Of a stretch of DNA of 64,000 nt, positions 25,080-38,062 are shown in pieces; position 1 is the stretch's first letter; the number at the start of each line of letters is the position of its first letter. The DNA lies in NCBI GenBank assembly GCA_050084515.1, contig CM114272.1, positions 25,730,001 to 25,794,000 of the forward strand. Reading direction: 5' to 3'. The stretch is from Blasia pusilla (taxonomy: Eukaryota; Marchantiophyta; Marchantiopsida; Blasiales). Made by a program: the position numbers and the translations under genes. The notes under the pieces were generated by a model. That model did no database searches. It was not told the origin of the DNA and saw only the letters and a program-made list of their open reading frames with translations.

Positions 25080-26470
25080 AGCATGGGATCGTGTTTGTTT
25101 GTATGTTCATTCAATAAAAATGATATATGTAAGGTAGCAATGTGTATGCACACGACATGTTTGTATAATAAGTGTAAATATAAAATTTTGACCTTATTCC
25201 ATATTGTAGAAAAATACTTGATTCAAAATAAAAGATATCCTCCAAAACAAATATGGGTTATTCCTAATTATTATGATTTATGTGATGAGGCGTGGAGATC
25301 AAATGAATATCACCATGTTGGTAATCAGAATGTCCTAGATTATGGTGAGGTTATGAGTGATTTAAATCATGGATGTACGTAGTGATCCACCTTTAGACAC
25401 AAACAAAGCATTGGACATCTATCAGATGATCAAAAAGGCTTTCCATATGATGCCTTTGATACGCAAAAAATCCAAGATTCCCCAACAGAGATACAACCAA
25501 ATTCTATAAACAAGGATGAGGCTAAAATGTCATTTGAGATTAAGATTAACGACTCTTAAATAGGAGATGGTGAAGAGGAAAATATTATATGGTGTAATGT
25601 GTTAATGGATGAGTATCAACCCCTACTTATAGATTCTAAAATTAGTAAACTTGCATTCACTATGTTGTTCTTAAACATATGTGATACTCGCAATGTTTCT
25701 AATATCATTGTAGATGAGATCCTCGAATTCTTAACGATGCAAGTCTAGCCCAATGAGAATGTAGTTCCAAGAAATCCAAAGACTATGCTAACCAAAGACA
25801 TTTTGATAATTAAGTTGGGTTTGAATTACATTCAAATCCATTGTTGTCCCAATGGTTATATGTTCTTCAATGGAGAGCATAAGGACTTGTTGACTTGCTC
25901 AAAATACAATTCCCCTTGATATAAAATGCAAGGCAAAACCAAGATTATTATAAAGGTTCTCATACGCTTTCCAATCATCTCGTAGCTAAAATACAAGTAT
26001 AGATGTAAACCCATTGCCAAACTAATGAGATGGACATAAAAAATTAGAAGTGGCAATAGTAGGGCACGTCGTGCTTGAGACTCTCATCAATGGACGGATA
26101 TAGATTTCAGCGTTGGCCAAAGCTCATAAATACGCCTCATAATTATTGAATAAGGCTCGCTTTAGACGGAGTAAATCCTAGCTTTTAGTGACAGGAATTC
26201 GGTATGGTTGACTTGGCCTACTATTTTGGTACACTACACTCTTCCACGGTGATTGTGTATGAAGAAATTATTTATTTAATTGGCCCCGCTCATTCCTCTT
26301 AAGGATTCAATCTCCTCTCATATCTTATATGTATATCTAGCTCCATTTGGAAATGATTTACAACTACTTTGGAAAGGAGTTATTGTTTATGATATTTCCT
26401 TTCTTACAGGAATATATAAGTTCCTTATTAGAGTCATGATCTTATGGACTATCAATAATTATCGCTAGCT
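25080..26470 (+). pseudogene. CACTA (En/Spm-like, tnp2) transposase pseudogene
   Basis: Seen: plus-strand frames carry, in order, a Cys/Trp-containing N-terminal piece (25083-25382), ISKLAFTMLFLNICDTRNVS and LTKDILIIKLGLNYIQIHCC followed by PNGYMFFNGEHKDLLTC (25620-25910), KVLIRFPIIS (about 25950), PTILVHYTLPR-LCMKK (26220-26265), and YLAPFGNDLQLLWKGVIVYD then MILWTINNY (26280-26460). This is the linear order of the plant CACTA transposase: a C-x-NGC-LYRNE-like block, RYFPIIPRL, WPVILVPYNLPPWMCMK, then a YDV/LLWTINDFP block. Several in-frame stops and indels make it dead. No CACTA termini were found around this copy. Two CACTA elements lacking a transposase lie 6-13 kb downstream. Confidence 0.8.
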
Positions 26471-26629
26471 AGGTGTGGCCATCGCCAATCAATCAAGGGA
26501 AAAGGAGTTTGTATGGTGTGAGGACCACGATTAATTTCATATTATTTCTAAACCTTTGCAATAGCCAAAATCTCTACGTCATTGACTATATAAAGATAGG
26601 AATCACCCAAATCCAATTGGTACATGTGT

Positions 26630-27640
26630 GGGGTTGCACAGATGGAGGCAATTGTTGTCATAACACGCAGAGCAATCGTAGAGTTGGATCTTCATAGGGG
26701 GAGGCTAGGAAATAGAGTAGGCTTCCCTAGTCATTTACTTTGTCCAAGGCGATGAGGACCCCATCGATGGGTCCTTATCAAAGTTCCCAATGTATGGATA
26801 ATGATGGCGTGCAGACACAATGAGCGATGGGAGAAGTGAGTGCAACAACTCCTATTGTTGATGCTCAGGTGGAGCCTCAGTTGAGTACATTTTTTAGGGC
26901 GGCCACTACTATGTACCATGCCCCACGGTTCTCGACTTCTAAAGTTATGACATTGGGAGGTATGCCTATCAAGCTTTCTCTCTTGGTTGGTACGCTATAT
27001 GAGCATAGAGATGGGATTACTACCTCATATTTAGAGGTGGTGCTCGGCACGTCCACCTCATGTTAATAGCACGTTATGGTTGTTAGGATGACAGAGATGT
27101 CCGCTAGACCCGCAATAGAGCATGCCATGGTCTCTTCATGTGATGTATTTCTAGATAATTGGGGAGAGATCTTTCGGTTGATGAGTCCAAGAGATAGAAT
27201 GTTTAGTCCACAATGCATCTTGTTGGATTTGGGAGCACGATTCCTGATGTCAATGAAGGAGGAATTTATGGGGATGGGCTAATGAGGGTTGATGTGGAGC
27301 GTTGCATATTCAAGATATGGATATCTTGGATAGAGTGAGTTCCATACAATTAATTGCCTAGCATGAGGTATTAGTGAGGATTGAATCAGGATATCTGTTA
27401 GATGAGTCCATGGTGCGAGCCAAGGTAATAGTCACCGGTGTCTAATCTCACGACGTCTTGGTTGGAGGAGCAATGTTGCACCTGATGGGATTTTCCCTTG
27501 ATTACTTGAAGGAGTCTGCGTCCTATAGGCAAGGATGGCAATCAAATGATGGGGGATTTAATTTGCTATACGTTTGATTCATAAGTGGAGTGATCAAGCT
27601 ACAACAAAAAAATTTGGCGACTCTAACGGTATTTAGTAGC
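26630..27640 (+). pseudogene. Ty3/gypsy gag-protease remnant
   Basis: Plus-strand frames keep retroelement blocks: LGGMPIKLSLLVGTLYEHRD, a MSARPAIEHAMVSS frame with an ILLDLGA protease-like motif (about 27215), and HDVLVGGAMLHLMGFSLDYL followed by ESASYRQGWQSNDGG (27430-27560). The last block resembles the 'DVLVGxxVLYPLGF..D......RPGW..GDGR' region of some plant gypsy polyproteins. Stops and frameshifts are many. A segment at 26690-26790 resembles 63920-63995 at the window end. Confidence 0.55.
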
Positions 27641-28155
27641 GCCATCACTTGGCGTAAGGTTTTGATCGAGGGGCATGTCCATGCACACAACCATGGTTGA
27701 TATCCCTATGGAGAGGAGTTTTATGATAGCACCATCATTCCATGGAGGGGAGGTTCCTTGGTGGGGCTCAAGTGAGGAGCTTCGATGTTGCTTAGCCTAT
27801 GAGCACGTGAAAATGGCGTGGAGTGAGACGTTTCTACCACAATGTTATGGGTTTGAAGAGCCCGAGTAGCATGGAGTGATATGATATCATCCTTGGATAT
27901 CACATTCATTGTATGGCGCATATGCATCCCAAAGGAGGGTATTTGAGTGTTGGATCTCTCGGAGGGATCAACATTGGGTTGGCTGTTATTTTGTAGGAAG
28001 GAGTACGTGTGCAACAATACTCGTACGGGGAGCTTGATAAGGTTGGAGGCGCGCCTCACTCTAACAATCCTTGCCAATTTGAGAGATATACATGTCGAGC
28101 CATAAGATCATCAACCTTTTATCTTCCCTTCGTAGGTTAAACAAGTTTTTTATGG
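27641..28155. other. degenerate retroelement-like spacer
   Basis: Broken plus-strand frames continue from the preceding gypsy remnant, but no motif is clear enough to name. Confidence 0.35.
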
Positions 28156-28159
28156 TGAT

Positions 28160-28459
28160 GTTGGTGATGGAAGTGGATGGAGAGTGGTGTTGGAGAAAGT
28201 AGCCCGATCTTGTAGATGTTTTGTGAGAGACAAAGATGTAGCAAATGAAAATAAATTGGATTTCTCTAGATTAGAAATTCCTTCTAACTTTCCTACAATT
28301 ACACAATCTCCTTATGTAGCTCCTAGTGTAGAACTAAGTGATGTTGAAATTAATATCTCAATGAAGGATTTAAGTAATGTGGATGTAGTGTTAACATCTG
28401 TAAATCTAGGACATGAGAGCTTGGACTCAAATATTTCAGAAAACTATGATTTTGAATAA
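28160..28459 (+). other. coding-like open frame of unknown nature
   Basis: An open frame of 91 codons (28184-28459) with ordinary composition (KVARSCRCFVRDKDVANENK, then a Ser/Val-rich acidic tail ending NYDFE and TAA). It could be the 3' end of a degenerate element gene. No homolog was recognised. Confidence 0.3.
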
Positions 28460-29760
28460 TGATTAGTATAGTTTGACCACCTGATGTGATGCACTTTACT
28501 GACTTGTTTTATCTCAAAATTGTAATTGAAGTCAATTTATGTTACGTAGAGGTAAGTAGTGTGTTTGCAACGTGCTACCTCTCATAGAAGGATGTTCATA
28601 ATTTTATTGTTCATTTATGCTTCTTAATTAATAATGTACGTTGTATGGTAGTTGTGGATAATATTCCCTATATAATGTTATGGGAAGGGACAATAGATTG
28701 GCAATGAGTACCAAAGACTTTGAATGGACCTTGGATGCTACTCGTAGTGTTCAAATGACTCTGTGGAAGGCGGATTTGGATGCCCTTCTGATAAGTAGGG
28801 ATTCTATGATGCTCAAGGGGAGTTACCATATGGAACATAACCTTGTACTTGTGTTCTTAGAATAAATGGAAAGGAGTTAAACCATTAGTGCTTTAGAAGT
28901 GAATCTTGTTGGGAGGTACAATGATGTAAGTAACCCGTATTGACAACCTTTCGATGAAGACAATGACAAAGGCATTGTCTTGGTTAACAAGTCTCATGAG
29001 TGGACTCGGGATGGTATATATTGGAATTTCAAAAGTGGGAGAGACAAGGACAGATATGGAAGCAATATTACAAAGTGATGGACAATGTGATGCTCAAGGA
29101 GAGTTGCCCCATGGAAAAGAACAAAAAATATAGTTTCTTGGAAGGAAGCGCGAGAGAGAAATAAGTCCAATATAGTTTGCATGTTTCTCAAAAGACACAT
29201 GTAAAATAGAACAAGTCTTGCAAAAGGTGGAACAAAATGACTCTTATGATGCAATGTTGGATGGTACAATTTCAAAGGTAAATCTTGAAGAAATATTTGA
29301 AGAGGGCGACGAAAAGGTTGGTTTAACTCATGAATATTATGCAGAGAGAGCATCAAGTCAGGAGGATCTTTGTGAAGATGGGTGTTTGGACATCTTTGCA
29401 CACATGACTAACTCCATTGAAACAACCTTGTTGATTGGAAACCCAACCACTCAAATGGCCAATAGAGAACCAGACAAAGGAGTAGGCTTAATTATGACCC
29501 TGATTGTGCTTATGATTCTCATACTAACTTATACGCCCAATTATGTGCCCGCTAGATCAGACACAGGAAGGAGCTTGAGGCAAGCCTTGTTCAAGGGTTC
29601 AAGAATTTGTATAGCTTCTACGCTGCTTATATTGTATTCTTGCTTGTGATGTTCTTGATGGTTATTGTTTTCCTATTATTAGGCTTTCTGTTTCATTTTG
29701 AAAGTAGATTAGGGCAGTATATGTTGAAGACTTGCAAGTATATTATCTACATGGCGAACA
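28460..29760. other. unassigned DNA with weak open frames
   Basis: Two plus-strand frames (28680-28865 and 29218-29649) look more protein-like than random. The second contains SLRQALFKGSR and a hydrophobic tail, and runs into another frame with a membrane-like stretch (YIVFLLVMFLMVIVFLLLGF, about 29625-29690). I cannot name them. They may belong to the degenerate gene that follows. Confidence 0.3.
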
Positions 29761-29764
29761 GGTC

Positions 29765-32130
29765 TCTACATGTTGCATATGTTGGTAGCGGTGATCTATG
29801 CCAAAAAAAGAGGCCTAACTTGGTGGTGGTAGATCCAACAGCAACTCCTCGGCCGAAGTGCAAGAACTTCTTCATCCTCACAACCAAGGAATTTCATTGA
29901 GGAGTGATCTACAATGCACAAGGACGAGGATGTGGATCCAAACTACAAGGTGGAAGAAGAACACGTCTTCAAGTGGAGTTGAAGAAAATAGCCCAAATCT
30001 GCCCCCACAAGTATGTAATTATCCCTTCCCTTTGTATTATTTTGTCATTTATTGACATCTCCACTTGAAGAAGATAGTGAGTGGAATCCAAATTAATTGT
30101 GAGGATTGATGATTTTTTATGTCATGGCTAGATGTGTATGTGTCCCTTGGACCAGATCCATTTAGATCAATTGCTCTTGGTTTAGATTAATCCCGGACGA
30201 CTCATGGTGGATCCGGGTGGTAGACCCCGGAAATATAAGTTCTTTTGCTCTAATTTTCTTGTTGTTTAAAAACTATGGAAGTCACCTTGTCTTCAATTAC
30301 ATCACAAATTTTCAAAATATCAGGTTGACACTTTGAGATTACTATTATTTTTTCTTTCATTCTAATTGATCCAATTTGTGGATACCATGTAGATGCAACA
30401 TGGAGTGGGTCCAAAAGCACCACATGCATCAGGCCTCGATTGTTCAAACCTAATTCATGTGGAAGGTAAAGCTTACAAGCCCTTCTCCACACCTAGATGG
30501 TCCTCACCCCTAGGGTTTGAGAGTCCACCAATCATACTACCTTCACATTCACGCAATAAACCTTGGAGTAGTTGTTCGCAAAGTGCTTCTTTTGAGGATC
30601 CAAAGAAATGGCACAAGGATAAATGGAGTTCACAAGCAGATGGTTGGTTTGGTAGATCAGTACCCCCTCTAGGATATAAAGGTCATCCACCATATGATGA
30701 TACCTCTTTAAGAAGTGAATTGGGTAATGGGTGGCGAGGAAGAGAAACTCCCTATTCATATGGGATTGGGTTGAATGGTATGGGCTTTCCCCATAACATG
30801 AGCTCCAATTGGGCAAGGGAGGGAAGATCCCAAATGCAACCTCACATGTTTGCCTCCTTTCCACAACCAAGCTTGGATATGTATGCAGGATATCCCAAAG
30901 GATCATGTCCTCGTGGTGTCTAAAGCCATGTCAATGGAAGTGATCGAGGAAACATCTGATTTGGACCATCAAAAAGTTATAATATGGGGAATCAGCCAAG
31001 AGGTAGTAGGGACTTGCATCCAAACTATATATATCATAGTTAAGACCCCTCACCGCCATATTAGAATTATGGTTATAACAAAGATCCACCAAAAACCAGC
31101 CAAGGTCCCCATGGATATACCGAGTGGCAATGCTCTAAACGCCCACCCCATGATGTAAGCACTGTCTGATTCTAAGTAAAGATACTTTTGTTGTTTTAAA
31201 GTCATCCAAAATTGGATGTTCAGTGAATTAAATTTGTTTGATTAGATTAGACATAGTTTACAAGTTTCCAAAAGTTAGTATTTAACATTCCTTCTTGTTT
31301 ATTTGTTTAATTTAGAGATCCATTGACTTTACAACCAGTAGGAGCCAATCATGTACTCCTCCACTTGGTACAGATTCAATTCATGTTTCAGGTGATAACC
31401 ACACAAAGCAATGTAGTGCCCTTCACTAAGAACTAGTTTTTTCAAAACTATATGTTTATTCTAGATCTGGTGTTGAGTGTATTTTGTATGTTAGGAAGGG
31501 GCTCTTATGAATTTGTTTTTGTGGAATGAAATTAAAATAGGTTCAATTAGTTGTTACAAGGTAATGTTCTTGATGAACCCTAATATTTTTGTTCTTGACT
31601 ATGATCCATATATGAAAACATGGAAGTGGATCTCGTCGCACTAAGCGAGACTTGTTGCAGAAAGAGATCGGGGAAAGGACCTTACGCAATCTACTTCCTA
31701 AGTGTGAGTTGTTGGAGATGGGTTGGACTAACACAAACGCTATTGGTTATGAAACATGGCTCTCAGAAATTAAAGTATGGACCACGCGATATTTGGACAT
31801 CTCTTGTATGGATATGGATAGAAAAGACCCTCTCAGGATGGCCACCATCCAAAACCACATGGAGGAGTCTTGTGAGTATGTTGGAGCATCAAGGTTATTT
31901 CCAAATTGCTTGAGGAAGAAGATTGCAACCTTGTTGAATACAAAGAGGTAAGTCATGAAGAGTTATTGGGTAAACAAAGGGAGTTTGCGTTATGTGGAAT
32001 GCCATCCCGAAGCAAGAGCTCCATAATGGGAGCAGCCGGTAGATTAGTGGTTTTCAGATGCCACTCAAACAAAAGTCAAGGTGATGAGGATTGCAAGTCA
32101 ACAAGTGGAGAAGACTAATCCTTCTGGTTG
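29765..32130 (+). pseudogene. exon remnants of an unidentified multi-exon gene
   Basis: Seen: coding-like blocks with usable splice signals. A block ends at the donor CCCACAA|GTATGT (about 30010). A 176-codon polar Trp/Gly/Pro/Ser-rich frame (30393-30923) has a frameshift near 30920 and continues (SYNMGNQPRGSRDLHPNYIY ... GPHGYTEW) to the donor GAT|GTAAGC at 31156. A short exon follows (about 31316-31391, ending CAG|GTGATA). A compact block then encodes LLQKEIGERTLRNLLPKCEL, GYETWLSEIKVWTTRYLD and FPNCLRKKIATLLNTKR (31635-31947), ending at AG|GTAAGT. Stops and the frameshift make it a pseudogene. I do not recognise the protein: a disordered region followed by a helical domain. Confidence 0.5.
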
Positions 32131-32683
32131 TTCTGGTGCACATGGTTATTATGGGGTTGGAATTCTCTTTTTTCATTCATCCATCTAACTTTAGACAAGA
32201 CTTATGATTATGAATTGAAAAGAACATGCATATCATGCTAAAGGTCTTGTTGTTGTTTTTTTTGGTTTATAACAATTTAGCACTTTATACAAGCCAATCG
32301 ATTTAGATGCTAATTTATGCCATTACTACTTTCTTGTTGCCTTCACACGTCCCTTTATGTTCTAAACTTATGATACAAAAAGAAGAGCATAACATTGGCG
32401 GCTTCAAAGGAGTTGGATGCTCCTATGCCTAAGGCTAGTGGGACTCAAATAAGCGTAGGTGCAAAGGTATGTTATTATGTAGATAAAATACATATTGATC
32501 TATAACTTAGACTTACAAAAAAATCATGCTATGGTTTGTTCACTTCTTTATCACTAAATTCATATAATTATATATAATTATCGGTAATCTGTAGTACTAT
32601 GGTACCAACAGTCATTACCAATCGTCATTCAATTATTGGGGATGCAAAACGTGGAGAGAGTTGGCACCATTCATTTGGTGATT

Positions 32684-35626
32684 CACTATAAGAAAATAAT
32701 GGTTTTTATGATTATGAATCTAATGACTAAGATTCTTCGTGATTGGAACGTATGACTATGACATGTCTTAGTCATTTAGTAGTCATACCTAACCATAAAA
32801 TTACAATATTTTAGTCATATAGAAATATGACTAAATGGTTGAATCATTCCGCAACATGGTGTGGTCGTATTAAAAAATGACTATGGAATTATTGAGTCAT
32901 TTTAAAGCATGACGTGCTAACTTGTAGTCATAAAACTATAATGATGACTAAACCATAAAATGAAAAGGATTTATTGTCACATTATGAACTAACAAAATTT
33001 CCCACTTATAAGTATAACTTTTTTATTCGGCTCGAGTGGAAAGATTTCTTAAAAATAAAATTTACATTATTTAGACACGATTAAACTTGGAAATAGAAAT
33101 CACTAACTAAATGAAATTAATTATAAAATTTAAGAATTGGTAAATCGAAGGATTTAACTAAGAGTTGTTTTTTTATAAGAAGAAAGTGCGTGCGTTTAGG
33201 ATTTAGGAGATCTAACCTAAGGAAGAGAATGTGCGGGAGTCAAGAGATGTAAACTAAAAAGGATAGTGCGTAACCTAAAGAAGAGAGTGCACGAGAGTAA
33301 GACAATCTTGTTTGCTTTTGTTCACAACGGGCGTTATTTGTCCCAAATTATCATCAACACCAACATCTCGTCTCAAGGCTTATTAATCTCTTTATCTCTC
33401 TCACTCTCAAATTGAAGTTGCATTGCCCTATCGGATCAAACAGAAGAAGGGGGTGTAGGGGTGATTTTTGGATTCCACAGATGGGAGCAATTGCGAGAGG
33501 AGTTGCTTGGCTCACATGTGATTTCAAGGACGGACACACCAAGCGTGTGTGTGTGCGCCTTACGCAACATCCATGGCGTTGCAAGGGGCCTGTGATAGGG
33601 ATTATTGAGCGTGGCCGCCTACGCATTCGCTCTTTTGTGTGTGCGCTCTCACGCCCTATGTTGTCCGTCCTACTCTCCACAACTCTTGAAAGCTCATGCC
33701 TCAGCTTGTGCTTTTGCCATCGCCGCTACTCGAGAATCGTCATAACAATTTGTCGGCCGTTGTAGCTTATCCGCTTCAATTGTGACTTCTAAGACACAAG
33801 GAGGGAATGGCAGGGGCCTTTGCAATCCGTCTTCTATAGATGGAAACCTATCTCAAGAGGATTTTTCCTTGTAGATTGCCTTGTCATGCGATTTATCCTA
33901 TAATGTACCAAATGTCCAACCATTCGCGCGAGGTTGACATATACGGCAACAACAGACCCAGTTTTCGAGTACTTGAAAATTTCCGTGGCTTCTCGATTTT
34001 GAGAGATGGGTTCGAGGATGTGGTATGAGCTCTAGTGCATGGTCCATTGGAATCGATCACAATGAGCCTTTTGATGGATCTGAGAAATTGCGATTTTTAA
34101 CAGTCTAGGACCCACTACAAATGTGTATGGTGTCATGAGAGTCTGTGTTGTAAGGTCGAGTAGTCCTACAAAATTGAGTTTGTTAGCGTCCACGTTTAGA
34201 GTGGCCGTTATTTGTCTACACTCTTGGAAGTCTTTGCATTTGGGAATTTGTATTAGGACGGTCAATTATGGATTGTGGTTGTGGATTGTGGTTGTGGCCC
34301 TCAATCGCTTTGGACGTACTAGTAAGCACTTTGTGTATGGGATTTTCCGTCGGCTGCAAGAATCCGTGTATATTTCCCACTCCTCCCCCTCTATTTGGTC
34401 TCTCGCTAATCCTGTCTGTCATGGACTTGTGTGTATTATGAAGGTTTGGTGCATTAGATTGAGTCAAATGCTAGTGTCGTTCTTCTTCTCGTTGTGGTAA
34501 GCTTGGACGCCTCATGGAGGTGTGGTGCTTGGATGGGGATGAAATCCTCGCGCGTCCCTCACTCCATTCCTATTGCAAATGGAGGTATTTGTGCTCTCTT
34601 AGGCTATGGTGGCCAATTTTATAACTCCACGAGTCTGCCTTGTTTCATTTCATATCGGCCACTATAGGAAGTTGTGGGTTGGTGTGCCTTATGGAAGTGG
34701 GAAGGTCAAATGCCAGCCAAATCCTCACGTCTTCATGTTCCATTCTATATCTTGCTTCTTTTGTCTACGGTATAGAAACTCTGCTTTACCACTTTGAAAA
34801 TGAGTTTCAAACAACCTGGACTTTTAGGCCCAAGCAATATAGTAATTGTGCGCGTTTCCAATTGTTCCTTTATTTCGATGCCCCTCACGAACCTTCCTAA
34901 GTTCCCATAAATAATGTGTAGGCGTTCCTTAGCCCGCACACCTTGATTTATGTGTCTTTGGAGGTCTGGCGGTTGAATTTATCATTTAAACATACCAATA
35001 CCAAACTTATCAATATAACTTAATAATATTTTATGACTTATCCATATTAAGTCATTTATACAAACCAAACTGATCAATATGACTTGATAGAAACTTGTGA
35101 TTTAATCCTCTAAAGTTATTTATACAAATCAAGATGATCAATATGACTCAATAGAATCCCATAACTTAATTATCTCAAGTTATTTTGACAATTAAAATTG
35201 ATCAATATAACTCAAACGTATGCTATGACTCAATCATAAGCGGTCATTTAACTAAAGCACAATGATAAATATGACTCAGTCATACTTCATAACTCGATCG
35301 CATACATTAATCAAGTGATGAATATGACTTAGTCATATAAATTCATGACCATGTGTCAACAATTAACCTAAACTATCATGCCCCAAGTTGACGTGGCAAT
35401 CGTAATATATGACTAGATGTTTTCATACGTGGCAAGGCTTGTTGACGTGTTAGTCATACAACACAATGACTATATGAGTCATCCCATAATGACTCTATTC
35501 ATGGCATGGTAGATGACTAGGCTTTTGTGACTCCATGAGTCATCACTCATTGCCAATCATTTATGTACATATATTACTACGACAAGTCATATGAGCCAGT
35601 TGTAAAAACCATTATTTGTTATAGTG
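32684..35626. mobile_element. CACTA element A, non-autonomous, ~2.9 kb
   Basis: The left end is CACTATAAGAAAATAATGG and the right end is its inverted partner (CCATTATTTGTTATAGTG). GATT flanks both sides, while CACTA elements usually make a 3-bp duplication. Both ends carry subterminal arrays of TGACTA/AGTCAT-type motifs (about 32700-32960 and 34990-35600). The interior shows no transposase; one open frame at 33412-33765 has no recognised domain. It is probably a deletion derivative mobilised by a CACTA transposase in trans. Confidence 0.8.
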
Positions 35627-35630
35627 GATT

Positions 35631-38060
35631 GTTGGATGGCCATATTAGGATCATTCATCAACTTCCCTAGGGTTTGGATTGCAAGATCCAAGGTCAAGTA
35701 TGTTTTGGGAGATGTTGCGAATATTTTAGAACTTGTAGGAGAGTTACAAATATTTTCCCATGTATATTTTGGAGAATGTGCTATTCTTTTGAGCTACTTG
35801 TGCATGGATGATGACGAGTGTGCATCGGTGAAGTTGTAGTTAGATGCATCAAGAATTGGATTGCGTACACATTATCCACGACTATGGTGGACAAACTTTC
35901 TACTATGGAAATAAGATATTGAAGTGAGCTTATCATAGGGCTCAAAATATATAGCCTTTGACGTTGGATGTTATCTTGGATCCAAGGTGCTGTGACAATC
36001 TTAAGTGGTAATGTATGATGGTAGACCACCATTAGAGATATTCAATAGGATGGGGTAGTTGAGGGCAACCCTGCCTACATTGTTGAACTTTCCCACATCC
36101 CAAACCTTTCATTAGGAAGGACCAAGCATGACATGGGATGAAGAGACTTAAGGATTGGAAGCCTATTGTCGATGAGCGTGATGGGTTTTTCTATTCATAG
36201 TGTAGTGGTGCTAGAGATGTTAGAGGCATCATGGATATAGGTGCTGGGTGAGGAAATAGACCTAAATTGTTTCACATGGAGAGTCATCCTAGCTTTGGTT
36301 GAGCGACGAAGGATGTTAGTGTCATCCATGATTTAACGCATTGCCTACAAGGTCTATACATGCATTGGTTGGGGCCATGATGAGGAGAGATACAAATTCA
36401 TAAACTTCGTGGGACATTGTTCAAGTAGAGAGTGCGGAAGCAGCCAGAGTAGCACATATTCATGTTCATTTTTCAAATATAGAGCGTGACGTGGGAGGTC
36501 AAACCGGGGTGGTTGCAACGGAGGTGGCTAATGTTTCTATATAGCAACCAAAGTTAAAGGCCACTTCTTCTTTGAGTGCAATTATGATGAAGAATTAGGA
36601 GCATGTGGTAGGTCTCAAGCTGACAAGAGGAAAGAAACTGCGTATATAGAGGTTCTATATAGAGGTTCTTGAGAGGGTACGTGTGTTATTTTTCCTTTAA
36701 TATAAGGGACCTAGGTACTTTGAAGAGTCTTCGTAAATGGACATATTTGGCTAATGCTATGCCAATCTTCCATTGCCCCTACACGTATTCCAATATACAG
36801 AGGGACTTAATTCACAATAAAAGTTATAACTTATGGAATTGTCACATGGAGAGTATGCATTTATCACAATCATGTAGGCAAAGAAGGATCTCTATGGCAA
36901 TTGGATGGATAGGAGGTTGTGTAGAGATTATCACGCTATCAATCGATAAACGAGGTTAAATTGGTACTCCATGCCTACTCATGAGAAGATCTTTAATGCG
37001 ATTGGGCATGCAAAAATCTTTAGTTCTTTAGATTTGTATGTTAGCTATGATAAGCTCCATCTTAGGTTGGAGGACAAGGAGAAGACATCGTTTTGGCAGA
37101 GGTTGCTTGTACCAATTGTGGTTCTCTCCATTGGGGTTGGAGGGTGCCTCTGCAAAGTTCAAGAGAGTTATGAATAGGATTATAGCTAGTTTTAATTTTG
37201 TATGATGTAACACATATGATATTCTTATTTTCAATTCCATGGTCGGGGGGCATGAGAAAAAATCGAAGAAGATATTTCAACGATTGTGATTACATGGTCT
37301 GAAGTTACATCTAGGCAAGTGCATATTCTCCTACAAGTAGATTCAATACTTAAGGCATACCATACACCTCGATGGATTAGTTATTCAACATACGAAGGTG
37401 AAGGCTATAGTGCAAATCCCAAGCCCTATAGATGTAAGTCGAGTGCGAGCACTTATAGAAGTGGGAAACTTATGCTAACAATATGTCAAGGGTTTTAGTG
37501 CGATTGTGAATTGAATTTTATGACCTTGCTGACAAGACTTGATCACATGTGGCATTTGGGAGATAATTAGGAGCAAGCATTTTAGAAGCTCAAAGACAAT
37601 TTCACATCCTCGACCATTTTATAAAGATCGATTAGTGGCCATCTATTCCAATAACATACATATTCGAGCATGTTGGCTATAGGTATGATGATCACTCATA
37701 GAGATGACAAGGAGAGGGACCTCGTTGTGGCTTATGCAAGTCCACCAAATAACATTGCAAAGACAAAGTAAATCTTCTATGAGGGAGTAATACTTCAAAG
37801 GCTAGGTCGGTTCAACTATAATGCATGTGGGTTGAGTCGCGACTTATGCCGGAGCCAAAGAGACAATATAAGAGCTCGATGGCATAAAGAGAGTGATGAG
37901 GAGATGATGTATAATTGGCATCCATATACCTTCCTTTGTTGGTTGACAACAATGGCAGGTCAATAGCTAGTAGTGACTCCAATGGTGGGGTCAGATGGTG
38001 AATCTTCAGATGTGGAGGTCAATGAGGATGTGATGGATAATCATGATATCCATTACAATG
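35631..38060 (+). pseudogene. decayed Ty3/gypsy pol (RT and RNase H remnants)
   Basis: Plus-strand frames show ELSHGEYAFITIM, RRLCRDYHAINR and IFNAIGHAKIFSSLDLYVSY (36830-37060), the RT block that is better kept at 42.2-42.6 kb. KERDLVVAYASPP near 37700-37750 is an RNase H block. Stops are frequent. The left part (35631-36600) has weak gag-like frames. A CACTA end follows directly at 38063. Confidence 0.65.
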
Positions 38061-38062
38061 TG

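Noticed and set aside
33412-33765. 117-codon open frame inside CACTA element A
   Set aside because: No transposase or other domain is visible and an antisense frame of similar length overlaps, so I treat it as chance.
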